64,000 nt of DNA from Vibrio europaeus (GTDB taxonomy: Bacteria; Pseudomonadota; Gammaproteobacteria; Enterobacterales; Vibrionaceae). The notes under the pieces were generated by a model that worked only from the letters and a program-made list of their open reading frames with translations, searched no databases and was not told the DNA's origin. Positions 53,191 through 62,291 of the stretch are shown piece by piece. Made by a program: the position numbers and the translations under genes. The stretch spans positions 744,001 through 808,000 of the forward strand of contig NZ_LUAX01000007.1 in assembly GCF_001695575.1 (NCBI RefSeq), written 5' to 3'. How positions within the stretch are numbered: position 1 is the stretch's first letter; each line of letters opens with the position of its first letter.

Positions 53191-53799
53191 ATGTCAGAAA
53201 TCTTCGCCTACGCGATCGGGGTGATGTATACCCCTGGCCCAGTGAACCTTTTGGGGTTACATAGTGGCTTGAACAGAAACACACGTTCTCACCTTGGATT
53301 CTTTATTGGCGTCGGAATGGCGATGTTCATTTTGTTCGTCATGCTAGGATTTATTGGCTTAAAGGTGATTAATCCGCAGGTTCTACCTTTCATTAGTTTG
53401 GCGGGTTGCCTGTATATACTACATATCGCGTGGAAGGTTGCGGGCGCGAATGTCGAATTCTCTCAGGATACCAGCGATTCAAATTCGCTGAGTTTTCGTG
53501 ATGGCTTGTTCATGCAGCTACTCAACCCTAAGGCATTAGTCGCGACCTTGCCTGTATCAACAATTCAGTTTCCAAGTGTTGGTATTACGGGCAGTGCGAT
53601 TGTGTTGTGGTCTTTAGTGTTAGCTATTTTGGCTTTTGGCGCACCGACAGGCTACTCATTGGCGGGGTTGGTGTTAGGCAAACGAATTTCTAATCCGAGT
53701 TACTTTAAAGTGTTCAACCTTCTGATGGCGGCGCTACTTGTTTATGTTTCGCTGACCATAGGTTATGAGCATGTGGTTACACCGCTTTTGGCTTTGTAA
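53191..53799 (+). CDS. Second LysE-family exporter
   Basis: 202 residues, LysE/RhtB-like, with the short N-terminus YAIGVMYTPGPVNLLGLHSGL and FMQLLNPKALVATLP. It is downstream of an AraC gene, and differs clearly from the exporter at 51577. The amino-terminal helix lacks the usual long preceding segment, but the overall length is normal. Confidence 0.87.
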   Translation: MSEIFAYAIGVMYTPGPVNLLGLHSGLNRNTRSHLGFFIGVGMAMFILFVMLGFIGLKVINPQVLPFISLAGCLYILHIAWKVAGANVEFSQDTSDSNSLSFRDGLFMQLLNPKALVATLPVSTIQFPSVGITGSAIVLWSLVLAILAFGAPTGYSLAGLVLGKRISNPSYFKVFNLLMAALLVYVSLTIGYEHVVTPLLAL

Positions 53800-54405
53800 G
53801 TAAATAGGCTCTCAGGAGGCGCCGAACGGGGCTGTCCTGAGAGCTATACCGACTCAAAACTCCAATTTTTCAAAGGTAGAATTTAAGTGATCGCCATGTT
53901 GTAGCGGTCTAAAGCCGCCACCTCCTCCTTTCTCTCAGCTCTTACAACAGCCTATAAAACAAAGCGTTAAGGTATAAAAACACCAATTGGGATGTTATCG
54001 ATAATGATCATTCATGATATGGATTGTTAGTGCTCAAAATACTATTTAAATGATTTTTAAACGAACCGATTCTAGTGATATCTAGGTATCATTCCACTCT
54101 CTGTGATTTAATCTAACTTATTTGTTGTTAAGTTGATGATTTGTAGGTGTTTGTTTGATTGTTTTCTTTAGGTCTCTATCTTGTTGCCCAGATGGTGAGG
54201 AAGACTTACCAAATCTCTCCTTGTGATTTGTTATGAAAAACGTTTTAGCACAAAACATTAGTCTTCAAATATAATTACATTTTGATTAATACGGTAAAAA
54301 TTGTGATTGTTGTCATGTTTTTGGGCTTAATGTGAGGGTTAATTTGCTTTTTAGGTCACTTTTGGCGTGATAATAAGAGGTATATTTGTTTAGAGTACAA
54401 AGTAA
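53800..54405. promoter_or_regulatory. Long ectoine-operon leader with a hairpin near its left end
   Basis: 606 bp without a gene. GCTCTCAGGA (53808-53817) pairs perfectly with TCCTGAGAGC (53835-53844) around a 17-base loop; no T tract follows. A smaller stem lies near 53905-53920 (AGCGG...CCGCC). The rest is AT-rich, as expected for an osmotically controlled promoter. No recognised riboswitch. The ectA start is at 54406 and regulation by the MarR-type CosR is known in other vibrios, but no site is assigned here. Confidence 0.4.
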
Positions 54406-54963
54406 ATGCACATTCCTATGATCGTATCAGCACCTTGGGTGGCTTACCCAGAAATCGCTGAGGAGTCCACGCAGCATGGCTCATTCAGTGAACCTAGCGC
54501 AGAAGATGGCGATGACATTTTTAATCTTATTGCCCAGTGTCCACCACTAGATACCAACTCCTCTTATTGCAATTTTTTGCAATCTACTCATTTTCGCCAA
54601 ACCTGTCTCTTAGCCCGCTACGAAGGAGAGATATCCGGCTTTATTTCCGGTTATCGCAAACCAGAAGAACCGAGTACGCTTTTTGTTTGGCAGGTCGCGG
54701 TTGCCCCAAAGCACCGAGGAAAAGGGCTTGCATATCAAATGCTTCAAGCTCTTTTGACTAAAGATTCTCTGCAAGGAATTGATGCGATTGAAACGACGAT
54801 TACCCGTGAAAACGGGGCATCTTGGGCGCTATTCAAAAAGCTCGATGCGCAAAATGGTCAACAAGGCAGCGTTTCAACATTTCTCGATCAAACGACACAT
54901 TTCAAGGGTAAGCACGATACGGAGTATTTGTATCGCATCCCACTCACATCACAGGATAGATAA
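54406..54963 (+). CDS. ectA: L-2,4-diaminobutyrate acetyltransferase EctA
   Basis: 185-residue GNAT enzyme that acetylates diaminobutyrate, step two of ectoine synthesis. The acetyl-CoA site reads WQVAVAPKHRGKGLAYQML. It precedes ectB by 11 bp. A roughly 25-residue N-terminal extension (to SEPSAED) stands before the conserved GDDIFNL start of the fold. Four-gene order ectA-ectB-ectC-ask is the marine-gammaproteobacterial one. Confidence 0.95.
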   Translation: MHIPMIVSAPWVAYPEIAEESTQHGSFSEPSAEDGDDIFNLIAQCPPLDTNSSYCNFLQSTHFRQTCLLARYEGEISGFISGYRKPEEPSTLFVWQVAVAPKHRGKGLAYQMLQALLTKDSLQGIDAIETTITRENGASWALFKKLDAQNGQQGSVSTFLDQTTHFKGKHDTEYLYRIPLTSQDR

Positions 54964-54974
54964 ACGGTCTAATC

Positions 54975-56243
54975 ATGGATATTTTTGACAAGCAAGAATC
55001 GCAAGTACGCTCTTACTGCAACAGCTTCCCGGTTGTTTTTACGAAAGCAAAAGGGTGTTGGCTAGAGACGGAATCTGGTGAAAAGTACCTTGATTTTCTT
55101 GCTGGGGCGGGGTCACTCAATTACGGTCATAACAACCCGATATTTAAGCAAGCACTGCTCAATTACATCGAAGCTGATGGTATTACGCATGGACTCGACA
55201 TGCATTCTGGTGCCAAGGCTGAATTCCTCAACGCGTTGCAGAGTCATGTACTAGAACCAAGAGGTCTTAACTACAAAGTTCAGTTTACCGGGCCTACAGG
55301 CACCAACGCCGTTGAAGCGGCACTCAAGTTAGCCAGAAAAGCTAAAGGGCGCAGCTCTATTGTCGCCTTCACCAATGGCTTTCATGGCTGTACATCTGGT
55401 GCCTTAGCGGCAACAGGCAATCAGCACCATCGACAAGGCGCAGGGGTAAGTTTAAACAACGTCACTCGTATACCTTTTGAGGGCTATGCGGGAATTGATG
55501 GGCTGACACTATTTGAAACAATGTTAAATGACAACTCTGCTGGGGTCGATAAACCTGCGGCTGTGCTTGTTGAAACTGTACAGGGCGAAGGTGGGCTCAA
55601 CGTTGCTTCAAACGCGTGGTTGCAACGCCTAAGCAAAATCTGCAAACAGAACGATATATTAGTGATTGTTGATGATATTCAAGCCGGATGTGGGCGTACG
55701 GGTACGTTCTTTAGCTTTGAACCTGCAGGCATTAAGCCTGATATGGTGACGTTATCTAAATCAATTGGCGGATATGGTTTACCTATGGCAATCGTGTTAC
55801 TCAAGCCTGAACTCGATATTTGGAAACCTGGCGAACATAACGGTACCTTTCGTGGCAACAACCACGCTTTTGTTACTGCCACTCAAGCAATAGAAATGTA
55901 CTGGGCTGACAATAAACCATTCGAACAGCACATCGCCAACTGCTCAGCCATGGTTTCTGAAGTGATTGCCTCTATTCTGGCGCGTCATCCAAACATGTTC
56001 GTTAAACAAAAAGGGCGTGGGATGATGATAGGTATTGAATGCTGCAACGGACAATTGGCTGGCGAGATTGCGAAAGCGTGCTTTGACAATGGCTTAATTA
56101 TTGAGACCGCTGGACCAGATGACGAAGTGTTGAAGTTTTTCGCACCACTTACGATTACTGAATCTGAGTTAGAAAAAGGCTTGGACATATTTAAACATGC
56201 CGTCGAAGTCGTGATCCAACAACAGTTTAAGAAAGCATCGTAA
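54975..56243 (+). CDS. ectB: Diaminobutyrate-2-oxoglutarate aminotransferase EctB
   Basis: 422-residue class III PLP aminotransferase that makes diaminobutyrate from aspartate semialdehyde. LDFLAGAGSLNYGHNNP and FTGPTGTNAVEAALKLARK are seen near the start; PLP-lysine sits in TLSKSIGGYGLPM. FGFEP-like FSFEPAGIKPDMV precedes it. First committed step of ectoine synthesis. Confidence 0.96.
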   Translation: MDIFDKQESQVRSYCNSFPVVFTKAKGCWLETESGEKYLDFLAGAGSLNYGHNNPIFKQALLNYIEADGITHGLDMHSGAKAEFLNALQSHVLEPRGLNYKVQFTGPTGTNAVEAALKLARKAKGRSSIVAFTNGFHGCTSGALAATGNQHHRQGAGVSLNNVTRIPFEGYAGIDGLTLFETMLNDNSAGVDKPAAVLVETVQGEGGLNVASNAWLQRLSKICKQNDILVIVDDIQAGCGRTGTFFSFEPAGIKPDMVTLSKSIGGYGLPMAIVLLKPELDIWKPGEHNGTFRGNNHAFVTATQAIEMYWADNKPFEQHIANCSAMVSEVIASILARHPNMFVKQKGRGMMIGIECCNGQLAGEIAKACFDNGLIIETAGPDDEVLKFFAPLTITESELEKGLDIFKHAVEVVIQQQFKKAS

Positions 56244-56256
56244 ATAGGAAGAGAAA

Positions 56257-56643
56257 ATGATTGTTCGCACTTTAGAAGAATGCCGCGATAGCGAGCGCAG
56301 AGTTGCCTCAGAAACTTGGGAAAGCGTTCGTATGTTACTCAAAGATGACAACATGGGGTTTTCATTCCATATCACCACCATTTTTGAGAATACAGAGACG
56401 CATATCCACTACCAAAATCATTTGGAATCCGTCTACTGCATGAGTGGTGAAGGGGAGATAGAAGTCGTCGGTGGCAAAACCTACCCAATCAAGCCGGGGA
56501 CGCTCTACATTCTAGATCAGCATGATGAGCACTATCTCCGCGCCTACGAAGGGAAAGAGATGGTGATGGCTTGTGTATTTAATCCACCGATCACGGGTAA
56601 AGAAACCCATGATGAGAACGGTGTTTACCCGCTTATAGACTGA
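56257..56643 (+). CDS. ectC: Ectoine synthase EctC
   Basis: 128-residue cupin that cyclises N-acetyl-diaminobutyrate to ectoine. IVRTLEECRDSERRV opens the protein; the metal/substrate region spans THIHYQNHLESVYCMSGEGEIE and the downstream DQHDEHYLRA. Follows ectB by 13 bp. Confidence 0.96.
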   Translation: MIVRTLEECRDSERRVASETWESVRMLLKDDNMGFSFHITTIFENTETHIHYQNHLESVYCMSGEGEIEVVGGKTYPIKPGTLYILDQHDEHYLRAYEGKEMVMACVFNPPITGKETHDENGVYPLID

Positions 56644-56714
56644 TTACCTCTATGGCTAGTCAATAGGGCTAGCCTTTCTTTCGCCACGACCCTTACCAAC
56701 CCAAAGGCCCTATC

Positions 56715-58142
56715 ATGACTTATACCGTAGAGAAAATCGGCGGTACTTCAATGACAGCATTCGATGCTGTGCTAGATAACATATTGATCAAAAACAGAAA
56801 TGAAGAAACTTACAACCGAGTATTTGTGGTTTCCGCTTACAGTGGAATCACTGACGCTTTGCTTGAATGCAAAAAAACCAGTAAGCCGGGTGTGTATCAG
56901 TTAGTCGCTCAGAGAGATGAGAGTTGGCAGCAGGCGCTAGATTACGTAGAACAAAGAATGTTACTCATAAACGAGAATATCTTCGCTGATCCAATGAACC
57001 GCCTTCGTGCAGACAAGTTCATTCGCTCACGGATTTCAGAAGCAAAAGTCTGTATCTCTAATATCATGGAAACTTGCCAGTATGGTCAGTTTTCGCTGCG
57101 ACACTACCTGCCTCAAGTTAGAGAGTTTCTTTCCTCTATCGGTGAAGCGCATAGTGCGTATAACACCGCTCTCAAACTCAAAAACATCGGCATAAATGCA
57201 AGATTTGTTGACTTGTCAGGCTGGGACACACAAGTTCCTAGCAGCTTAGATGATTGCATTCTAAAAGCGTTTTCAGATATCGACACAAGCAAAGAGTTAC
57301 CTATCGTCACTGGATACGCGTCTTGCAAAGAAGGGCTAATGTCCACTTATGATCGCGGCTATAGTGAAATGACATTTAGTCGTATCGCCTCATTAACCAA
57401 TGCTGATTTGGCGATCATTCATAAAGAGTATCACCTAAGCTCGGCTGATCCTCGCGTCGTTGGCGCTGATAAAGTTCTGCCTTTGGGAGAGACCAACTAT
57501 GACGTAGCTGATCAACTTGCCAATTTGGGTATGGAAGCGATTCACCCTAATGCAGCGGCAGGCCTACGTGAAAGTGGCATTGAGTTGCAGATCAAAAACA
57601 CCTTTGAACCAGAGCACTCGGGCACACTGATCTCGGGGGCTTTTCGACCAACGATGGACAAGGTTGAAATCATTGCTGGTAAAGAGAAAGTCTTTGCCTT
57701 ACATCTGTTCGATCAAACTATGGTCGGTTGTGTAGACAATGTCAGCTACGACTTAATGCAAATCATCACAGACGCACGCGTGACATTGGTGGGCAAGGAG
57801 ATGAATGCTAACTCAATGACCCATTACCTCACCGGCAGCAACGATGCATTGAACAAAGTGCTGTATAAAACAGAGAAGCGATTCCCTAACGCAAACATAA
57901 AAGGCCGAATGGTCGCCCTTATTTCTGCAATAGGATCTCAATTTGATACCAACCAAGCGCTGGCAAAAGGTGTGTTAGCGTTAATGGAGCAAAGTATTAC
58001 TCCCATCGCCGTTCATTCATCGATGAGAAATGTGAATGTGCAGTTTGTTGTTGATGATCATGAGTATCAGCCCTCGATATGCGCACTGCATAAGGTGTTT
58101 TTTAATCAAAAAACGAGATCATTACATAGCTTAGCAGTGTGA
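56715..58142 (+). CDS. Ectoine-operon aspartokinase Ask_Ect
   Basis: 475-residue aspartate kinase. The nucleotide loop is KIGGTSM near the N-terminus, with TYDRGYSEMTFSRIA and an ACT-like C-terminal regulatory region (VTLVGKEMNANSMTHYL, ALISAIGSQF). It lies 71 bp after ectC. This paralogue supplies aspartyl phosphate under salt stress and in other species is less feedback-inhibited. It closes the ectoine operon. Confidence 0.93.
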   Translation: MTYTVEKIGGTSMTAFDAVLDNILIKNRNEETYNRVFVVSAYSGITDALLECKKTSKPGVYQLVAQRDESWQQALDYVEQRMLLINENIFADPMNRLRADKFIRSRISEAKVCISNIMETCQYGQFSLRHYLPQVREFLSSIGEAHSAYNTALKLKNIGINARFVDLSGWDTQVPSSLDDCILKAFSDIDTSKELPIVTGYASCKEGLMSTYDRGYSEMTFSRIASLTNADLAIIHKEYHLSSADPRVVGADKVLPLGETNYDVADQLANLGMEAIHPNAAAGLRESGIELQIKNTFEPEHSGTLISGAFRPTMDKVEIIAGKEKVFALHLFDQTMVGCVDNVSYDLMQIITDARVTLVGKEMNANSMTHYLTGSNDALNKVLYKTEKRFPNANIKGRMVALISAIGSQFDTNQALAKGVLALMEQSITPIAVHSSMRNVNVQFVVDDHEYQPSICALHKVFFNQKTRSLHSLAV

Positions 58143-58281
58143 ATGCTCGCCTCGTTGCGTAGTTTATGCCACATCCATTCGCTATCACGTTATGAACCCA
58201 TCCATGACCGTGTGGAGTAGGTATGGCGGTAATCGAGCCCCATAAATGGAGCGGCGTACCAAGGTGTCTGCGCCGTTTTAA

Positions 58282-58749
58282 CCGCCACTTGCCCGTTTAA
58301 TGGTGACGGCTCCGTTTCGAAGTGGTGGACAGCAGCAATATATCCCCAGCCCAATTACGGCTAAGTCAGATAACGTCACCAGTTTTGGCAAGGTACTCGA
58401 TGATATCAGTCTGAACTTAGTTAACGACTATGACCTAGACTCAGTCGCTCAGCGCTGTGCAATGAGTAGAAGGACATTTACGCGCCAGTTTAAGGCGGTA
58501 TATGGCTGCACTTTCGGCGAGTGGTTGCTAAATCAACGCCTAGCATTAAGCCAGCAACTGCTGGAATCTACCCATCACCCAATATCGACCATCGCAGAGC
58601 TTTCTGGGATCGGCTCAGAAAGCGTTTTCCGTAAACACTTCAAAAAGAGCTTCAATGTCTCACCTTCTGAATGGCGGCTGACGTTTCGCGGGGAGGCGGG
58701 ATATAAGAGAAGGTACTTTGTCAAATTAATTTGTTTTTCGGACGATTAA
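58282..58749 (+). pseudogene. Truncated GlxA/AraC-type regulator
   Basis: Only the C-terminal AraC part remains: linker ARLMVTAPFRSGGQQQYIP, typical of GlxA-type regulators, then the HTH pair (DSVAQRCAMSRRTFTRQFKAVY; PISTIAELSGIGSESVFRKHFK). GlxA proteins normally start with a DJ-1/PfpI domain of about 180 residues. In-frame codons read back to 58282, with a stop at 58279-58281; the coding before that is lost. The apparent start at ATG 58300 gives 149 residues. The preceding 140 bp show no second half, so a deletion, not just a frameshift, is likely. Confidence 0.72.
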
Positions 58750-59003
58750 GGTGAATTTTTGCTCTCTAATTAAAGCTAGAACCAACGTTTAACCTTGTTC
58801 AGATGAGTAAGCTCTGGATTAGAAATGCTAAATTATAAGGCACTAGCCAACGTCTGAGTCTACTTGACTAGCTACTCAATTCTGTAAAAAATCGGATAGA
58901 GCAAAAGGCAAAAACTGTGTACGCAATTGCTAGTCTAATTGTAGTGATGAGAGCTTTAAAGGGGTGTATCATTAGTCTTATGTCAAATAAATCAGAGTTT
59001 TAA

Positions 59004-60578
59004 ATGCGAGTTCTGCCTAAAGAAAGAAATGTGACAGATAAGAGTGAGATAGAATCTTTACTTCGAAAAGGAACCTTAGGCTTTTTCAATTGTGTTGAAG
59101 TTAAGGAGGTATTCGCTATACCTCCCAGAGATATTAGTTCACAACCAATCAATATTTTTACCATCATCGTTGCCACAGAATGTTCAGAGTTTTTAGTTGA
59201 AGAGCGAAAATATGATTTAGACTCGTTAAAAGTCAATAAATTGTCGAATTGGAAATTTGGTTTGAAGTCATATAAGATCTCAGTGGAAGAAATGATGAAT
59301 AACCTTGTCCATCTAACTAAAGTGAATATGTGGCATAGCCTAGATGATTCTGTTGCAGCGCCAGCGTACGATTACATTCCGAAAAAATTCATTCCACAAG
59401 ATACCTTTGAACCAATTCCAATGAATAAATTGTTAAAAAACAATTTTTTTAGTGGTTCTTACATATTAGAGTGGCAGAACAGTACTAAGTTCGAGCTTTC
59501 TCAGGTTCTTAGCTCTCCTCCTGTGTTGCAGGAGCTATCTGAACAAGTTCAAAAGCACGTTCCATTAAAGCTGGCTTCTATGTCTGATAAAATAGGTAAT
59601 ATTGTTCTCCAAATTCCGAGTGAAATAATCCGTGTGAGCTACACTAGCCCACAGAACTCCGAGTCATTAATAGGTAAGGTAATATGGCACCCCAAAGCAA
59701 CTCCACGGAAATTAATAGTTACTATTCGGAGGGATGGACAAGATAAGAGTCTCGATGACTTTTCAATTGTAACAATGTCACCTAATGATTGTTCTTTCAA
59801 AGTAATCTGTGCTCATGGAAGTCCATACAAAGTCGTTTTATGGGACAAAGTAAGTGACCTTATTGTTTCAGCTACCAGTGAGTCTTCATTTATTAAAACT
59901 ATTGCTTTTTCATCACGTGCAATAGAGCCATATTCACGAGTTTTCACTAAACCCAACGGAATTAAAGATAGTGTCCCTTTACACACGGTCAGCGATTTTA
60001 TGGTTGGAGAAGATAACAAATCCGTCGAAAAATGGATGAAAGCTAGAGTTTATAAGAATGAAGCAAGTGAGTTAAAAAATAGAAAAGAGTTTATACAATA
60101 CAATGCTAAGGGGAAAGAGAAAGGAAGTAGGGAACAAGCTCTAAGCGATATTCGATACCTTATTTCAAAATATGGAGAAGTTGAAGTATGGCTTTGGGAT
60201 CCGTACTTAGATGCACAGTGTATATTAGATACGATGTTCCACAACCCTTCTCATGGCGCAAAAATGAGAGCAATTACAAACTTGAAAAGGTTCTCCCCAT
60301 ATCTTGAATCACTACCAAACGAGTCTCTGTGCGGAATAAATTTGCAGGTTAGAATGCCACATGGAGCAAACGGGTGGGATTTTCATGATAGATTTTTGAT
60401 TTTCCCTAAGTTTGAGCATGGTCCTCTAGCTTGGTCTCTCGGAACTTCTATAAATAGCTTAGGAAAGGAACACCATATATTACAAAAAGTCAGTGATGGC
60501 CAACTTATATCTGATGCATTTGATACTTTATGGAATAATATCCAGTCGGAAATGTGTTTAGTTTGGAAAAACAATTAA
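59004..60578 (+). CDS. VPA1262-like protein with C-terminal PLD-like domain
   Basis: 524 residues, visibly AT-richer than the surrounding genes. The N-terminal two thirds resemble the VPA1262 family named from V. parahaemolyticus (moderate recollection). The last 130 residues look like a phospholipase-D-fold domain: EVWLWDPYLD near 395-405, FHDRFLIFP (F460-H461-D462-R463) near 460, then LGTSINSLGKEHHIL near 478. In this pattern the catalytic Lys of HKD is absent (HDR), as in other HDRFLI proteins of unknown function. It forms a pair with the next gene, 13 bp away. A defence or mobile-element role is suggested by base composition and island context; not demonstrated. Confidence 0.65.
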   Translation: MRVLPKERNVTDKSEIESLLRKGTLGFFNCVEVKEVFAIPPRDISSQPINIFTIIVATECSEFLVEERKYDLDSLKVNKLSNWKFGLKSYKISVEEMMNNLVHLTKVNMWHSLDDSVAAPAYDYIPKKFIPQDTFEPIPMNKLLKNNFFSGSYILEWQNSTKFELSQVLSSPPVLQELSEQVQKHVPLKLASMSDKIGNIVLQIPSEIIRVSYTSPQNSESLIGKVIWHPKATPRKLIVTIRRDGQDKSLDDFSIVTMSPNDCSFKVICAHGSPYKVVLWDKVSDLIVSATSESSFIKTIAFSSRAIEPYSRVFTKPNGIKDSVPLHTVSDFMVGEDNKSVEKWMKARVYKNEASELKNRKEFIQYNAKGKEKGSREQALSDIRYLISKYGEVEVWLWDPYLDAQCILDTMFHNPSHGAKMRAITNLKRFSPYLESLPNESLCGINLQVRMPHGANGWDFHDRFLIFPKFEHGPLAWSLGTSINSLGKEHHILQKVSDGQLISDAFDTLWNNIQSEMCLVWKNN

Positions 60579-60591
60579 TATAGGTGAGAAT

Positions 60592-61947
60592 GTGAAAGTT
60601 TCCGATGTTATAGAACAACTTGAATATACCCATGATAAGCTTGTCGATGCCATGAAAAATGATGGATCTGTCAATGAGATTATGACTGATTTCTGTTACA
60701 TCGATATATTCGATACTTTTACATTACCTCTTGATAATCTGAGCTCTAACAATTTAATTCAACATTCAATATATAGTTGGATATGTTTAAAACTAAGAGA
60801 CGTTGATTCTAGTCTAGAAGGCTATAGAGCTATTTGTTATTGGATTAACAAGGTCTCTCCTACTGGTGAGTTTTGGTTATATTTGAAAGAAGAGCCTAGT
60901 GCTCGACTTATTGATTGGGCTGCAAGAATACTTTGCTCGATTCGCTTAGATATTCAATATGATGAATTGGCAACTGACTATCATCGTGAGCTAGCAAAAG
61001 ACCAAGATCTAGCGCTGTTTAGTTCAAACAACTGGGCTCAAATCTATGAGCGTACATTCCGTAGTGCAATTTATCTAAATCACGCTGTAAAGTTTGATAT
61101 GAGACAGTCTATAGCACTCTTACTAGTTAAAAATGATACTAAGTTACTAGAATCCCTTGAAGACAATCCGTGCACGCTTTCGTTATGGGCGATATTTAAT
61201 GTTATAGGGCCAGAGAAATCACTCAGCATTATGCTCAAGACTTCTTCTGATAAAGTAGAGTTCTGTAGTCTTGCTGCTACTTTACCATTTGATGGCACGC
61301 TGAGCCCCGTAGATTCAAAGTTAGACGATGATAGTTCAATATTACTCTCAAAAGCTTTTCTAAAATTAACCACTGAACCTATAAAGTTTAATCATTGGAT
61401 GAAGATCCTAAGTAGCTTTCCTGTTAGGTATCCACACATACAGACTAGTCTTGGTATTGCACTCGCTGAAGCAAATAGTTTTGACATAGTCAAAATTTAT
61501 TTTGACATTATATTTAGTAGTTTAAATTGCGCATCTGATGACGGGAATAGAATTTGTGTCACAACATGCTTAAAATCTTTTTCGGTAAGAGCTAGCCATG
61601 AATTAAAGTCTAAATCTTGGGCATATGCGCACCTTCAATGGTCTAATTGGAAGTATGGTAAAAACTCCCCCCAATTTAACTTATCGGACTGTACATTTTC
61701 CGTATTTGATTACGCTGTATCTGAGTATTTTAAAGAGTTGCCCCCTGATAAAGTTCAGACAGTGCTAGATGAGCTTGTATCAAATCTGTGTAATATTAGG
61801 GATATGTGGTGGGTTGATCATTCAGAAATGGTTAGTGAGTTTTATATACTTAAATCTCAAGTTCAACTTATGATTGAATCACGAGAGAACGATGTAATTA
61901 ATCACGACTATATATCAAAAATTGAAGACTATGAGTTCTTTATCTAA
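60592..61947 (+). CDS. Unknown partner protein of the VPA1262-like gene
   Basis: 451 residues from GTG 60592 (AGGTGAG 4 bases before). No known domain recognised. The sequence is largely alpha-helical, with acidic N-terminal segment and repeated leucine/isoleucine and aromatic positions typical of helical-repeat proteins. No membrane span or signal peptide. Co-transcription with the gene at 59004 is certain in arrangement (13-bp gap). AT-rich like its neighbour. Possible partner, sensor or regulator of the PLD-like protein; this is inference. Confidence 0.6.
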   Translation: MKVSDVIEQLEYTHDKLVDAMKNDGSVNEIMTDFCYIDIFDTFTLPLDNLSSNNLIQHSIYSWICLKLRDVDSSLEGYRAICYWINKVSPTGEFWLYLKEEPSARLIDWAARILCSIRLDIQYDELATDYHRELAKDQDLALFSSNNWAQIYERTFRSAIYLNHAVKFDMRQSIALLLVKNDTKLLESLEDNPCTLSLWAIFNVIGPEKSLSIMLKTSSDKVEFCSLAATLPFDGTLSPVDSKLDDDSSILLSKAFLKLTTEPIKFNHWMKILSSFPVRYPHIQTSLGIALAEANSFDIVKIYFDIIFSSLNCASDDGNRICVTTCLKSFSVRASHELKSKSWAYAHLQWSNWKYGKNSPQFNLSDCTFSVFDYAVSEYFKELPPDKVQTVLDELVSNLCNIRDMWWVDHSEMVSEFYILKSQVQLMIESRENDVINHDYISKIEDYEFFI

Positions 61948-62254
61948 TAACAATGGATATTCGTTCTAGGAGTCTTGCTTCACCAGTTAGTCAGTTGGTT
62001 GCTTTTTAAGTCAGGACCACCTTAGCTTTCTTACTGCGCAGAGCTATCTAGTTACGGTCTGTTCGCAGTGTGATAATAGTGTGAGGTTATAGCCTTTACC
62101 TATCGAAGTTTTTTTGATGTTTGAATTACTTAGCTATTTGCTACTTGCTATGTATTATTTCGGCAAAACTATTGACGCATTCACGTCCAAACACAGCTCC
62201 AACTCATTTTGAGCACAGACCCAACTCTTCTCACCAAACCCTGATTTAAAAAGT
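61948..62254. other. Gene-free interval before the TPR-DUF218 terminator
   Basis: 307 bp with no confident gene. A 31-codon plus-strand frame (62117-62212, hydrophobic start MFELLSYLLLAMYYF) is present but has no ribosome site or known similarity. No other feature is seen before the hairpin at 62255-62281. Confidence 0.5.
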
Positions 62255-62281
62255 AAAAAGGTCGCATCAAGCGACCTTTTT
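62255..62281. terminator. Bidirectional terminator
   Basis: AAAAAGGTCGC (62255-62265) pairs with GCGACCTTTTT (62271-62281), loop ATCAA. It serves the minus-strand gene ending at 62292 and could also stop plus-strand transcription from the two-gene module. Confidence 0.9.
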
Positions 62282-62291
62282 ATGCTTTGAA

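Noticed and set aside
62117..62212. 31-codon hydrophobic small ORF
   Set aside because: No ribosome site, no similarity, in AT-rich DNA where such frames are frequent.
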